From Prolixibacteraceae bacterium JC049 (GTDB lineage Bacteria; Bacteroidota; Bacteroidia; Bacteroidales; Prolixibacteraceae): DNA of 64,000 bases. Numbering within the stretch: position 1 is the first letter of the stretch; every line of letters starts with the position of its first letter. The translations under genes were made by a program, and so were the position numbers. The DNA lies in contig SACZ01000003.1 of NCBI GenBank assembly GCA_023369685.1, positions 458,818 to 522,817 on the forward strand, in the 5' to 3' direction. The notes beneath the pieces were generated by a model that did not search any database, was not told where the DNA came from, and was given only the letters and a program-made list of their open reading frames with translations. Shown in pieces: positions 62,401 to 64,000 of the stretch.

Positions 62401-64000
62401 ATGAAAACGAAATTAATTAAAAGAGTTATTATGGCATGTAATGAATTGCGTGGCTTGTTAAAGTTTGTATGGAAGATCACATGTGTTTTGTTATTTTCTG
62501 GAGTATCAGCCTTTGGGCAAACTGAAGCTGTCTTTAATCAACCAGGAGTAGGGCAGAATCACTATCTGGTAGAAAATCTGGATTATGTGGCATCTAAAGC
62601 AATGGCTTTTGATTCTAAAAACCGACCCTATATTTTTTCTGGTATTGGTGGAGGAGAAATCAGAACCTTACGTAATGGAGTGTGGCATAAATTTAGTGTT
62701 GCTGGCCTGTTTGCAGCCCAATTTGGGACAAATTTTGGACGAATAGAGCATTCTTTTAGAAATGACTATACAACTATAAACATAGATAAGAAAGATAATC
62801 TTTATTTGTGTGTGCGAGCAAGAGTTGGAGGAAGAGCACAAGGGTATTTAATATTTGCAAAAAATGTAGCTACAGGAGTTTTTGGTGATACATTTGTAAT
62901 AAAGGACATAATTCGTTCTAGAGGTCTCTACTATTTAGAACAAAATAATGGTGCAAATAATCAGAATTATCCTCCATCAGTAGTGATTCAAGCATATCAA
63001 CAGGGTTTTTCTTCGCCAAGAGGAGATGGCGCAAATCAGTTAAATAGAGTATCTTTGGCTGTTTTAGATTATACTAATGATGGAGATATTGAACTTGTTA
63101 CAGTAAAGCAAATCGGAGACAGGTGTACAAATTTCTGTTTTCATTCTGGAGGACATAACATCTCAGTGAGTAGAGGGGAGAATATTTATGCAGTATTTAA
63201 TAGAACAGACGATAACCCTAATGATCGGGATGGAAATAACGTGCATTATATTAGGAGGTATTCCAGAACGACAGGACTTTTATCAGATACAATAAGATTA
63301 TGTGTAGCACATCCTAGTTATGCCGACTCCCATTCATCTCCGGTTATTGCTGTTGATGATTCAGATGACCTGCATATAATGAGCGGGGGGCATGGAAGTA
63401 CACTGACATATTTCAAAATCCCTGATTTCTCTAACCGCTCATCATGGGTTGAAAATACAATTGGTGCAGGAAGAACTTATCCCGAACTATTAATAGATAG
63501 CCAGAATAATATGTTTTCAGCTTTTAGAGCTAGCGGAGGTGTTTATTTCCAAAAAACAACTGTAACAAATGGCTTCTCTGGAAGCAGTAACGGTTTTAAA
63601 TTGGCTCGACAATTAGCTTGTAGTAATTATTCTGGTTACTATCATAATCTGTTGAAAGATAATAATGATCGTATTTTTGCAACATGGAGTGTACTGTGTC
63701 GTATAGAGGGAAATAACTATGCAAATGATGGAGCCAGAGTAATTGCTTATACCGACGATTTAGGAGATAATTGGAGTATACCTAATCGTTATGACTTTCT
63801 AGGAAGAATTGTAGATGGGAAACAGGTGCAAAGAATAAATCCTAACTTGAAAACAGATTATATAAGCAGTTCTTTATCTTCTGCAATAACATTGTCCCCA
63901 ACTTCTAATGTCAATTTAACTGTAAATATTGAAGTGATTTCCGGCCCAGCCACTTTGAATGGTAATGTCTTAACTTTGACAGGAGAAGCAGGTGATGTAA
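62401..64000 (+). CDS. BNR_4-type beta-propeller protein, cut by window edge
   Basis: The frame opens at ATG 62401 and stays open for 533 codons to the end of the window. A long N-terminus (about 25 polar residues) precedes a signal segment ending VSAFGQTEA. The body resembles BNR_4 repeat proteins: SHSSPVIAVDDSDDLHIMSGGHGS, GRTYPELLIDSQNN, and SGYYHNLLKDNNDRIFATWS. The Pfam BNR_4 fold is shared by ulvan lyases of PL24/PL25 and by uncharacterised PUL proteins. The final visible residues look like an Ig-like module. It lies 37 nt behind the T9SS PIG-L gene. It could be the polysaccharide lyase or glycan-cleaving enzyme of the locus; this is inference. Confidence 0.72.
   Translation, partial: MKTKLIKRVIMACNELRGLLKFVWKITCVLLFSGVSAFGQTEAVFNQPGVGQNHYLVENLDYVASKAMAFDSKNRPYIFSGIGGGEIRTLRNGVWHKFSVAGLFAAQFGTNFGRIEHSFRNDYTTINIDKKDNLYLCVRARVGGRAQGYLIFAKNVATGVFGDTFVIKDIIRSRGLYYLEQNNGANNQNYPPSVVIQAYQQGFSSPRGDGANQLNRVSLAVLDYTNDGDIELVTVKQIGDRCTNFCFHSGGHNISVSRGENIYAVFNRTDDNPNDRDGNNVHYIRRYSRTTGLLSDTIRLCVAHPSYADSHSSPVIAVDDSDDLHIMSGGHGSTLTYFKIPDFSNRSSWVENTIGAGRTYPELLIDSQNNMFSAFRASGGVYFQKTTVTNGFSGSSNGFKLARQLACSNYSGYYHNLLKDNNDRIFATWSVLCRIEGNNYANDGARVIAYTDDLGDNWSIPNRYDFLGRIVDGKQVQRINPNLKTDYISSSLSSAITLSPTSNVNLTVNIEVISGPATLNGNVLTLTGEAGDV

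Overview
The window looks like chromosomal DNA of a marine Bacteroidota bacterium, probably class Bacteroidia and possibly Marinilabiliales or Marinifilaceae-like; the rank below phylum is inference. Evidence for the phylum: two SusC/SusD pairs with FecR anti-sigma factors, a type IX secretion (T9SS) C-terminal domain, many lipobox lipoproteins, -7 boxes of the form TAnnTTTG with TTTG about 20 nt upstream, almost no Shine-Dalgarno sequences, and a korAB 2-oxoacid:ferredoxin oxidoreductase. I saw no rRNA, tRNA or CRISPR array.

Layout. 1-2.4 kb: the 3' end of a GH89 alpha-N-acetylglucosaminidase, a small orphan secreted protein and an outer-membrane barrel, each followed by a copy of the same terminator-like hairpin. 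2.4-5 kb: an ABC-F ATPase and endonuclease III. 5.2-15.1 kb: a complete glucuronate catabolic regulon, made of uxaC, an SDR-type fructuronate reductase, uxuA, kdgK, eda, a TRAP transporter and a LacI-type regulator. Two candidate operators overlap the kdgK and uxaC promoters with identical geometry. 15.2-20.3 kb: a TPP-riboswitch operon with a methyltransferase as first gene, followed by thiM, thiE, thiL, thiD and tenA. 20.4-24 kb: a gamma-carbonic anhydrase and korAB.

24.3-27.5 kb holds two secreted SUMF1-fold proteins without the FGE catalytic cysteines, plus a TlpA-like thioredoxin. 27.7-30.7 kb encodes a 991-residue protein joining receiver-like domains to a PEP/pyruvate-binding ATP-grasp domain. 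30.7-31.4 kb is a REP-associated tyrosine transposase flanked by four short palindromes. rlmD follows.

33.2-41.8 kb: a sensor kinase with a periplasmic solute-binding domain, then FecR, SusC, SusD and a small lipoprotein, with no sigma gene and no enzyme. 41.8-47.1 kb, minus strand: a LysM/M23 peptidase, a secreted D-lyxose-isomerase-like cupin lipoprotein, and a 1147-residue HzsA-like di-haem protein ending in a SUMF1 domain. 47.7 kb to the right edge: an ECF sigma/FecR/SusC/SusD glycan locus. Its downstream genes are surface or carbohydrate-binding proteins, two divergent PIG-L deacetylase-like proteins (the second probably inactive), a decayed third PIG-L copy, and a BNR_4-type beta-propeller protein cut by the window edge.

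The uronate regulon would take up glucuronate through the TRAP porter and convert it to pyruvate and glyceraldehyde 3-phosphate; KorAB then handles 2-oxoacids with ferredoxin. The GH89 gene and the two Sus-type loci suggest a glycan-degrading life style, but no substrate can be assigned from sequence alone. Protein families were assigned by recognising motifs, not by database search.
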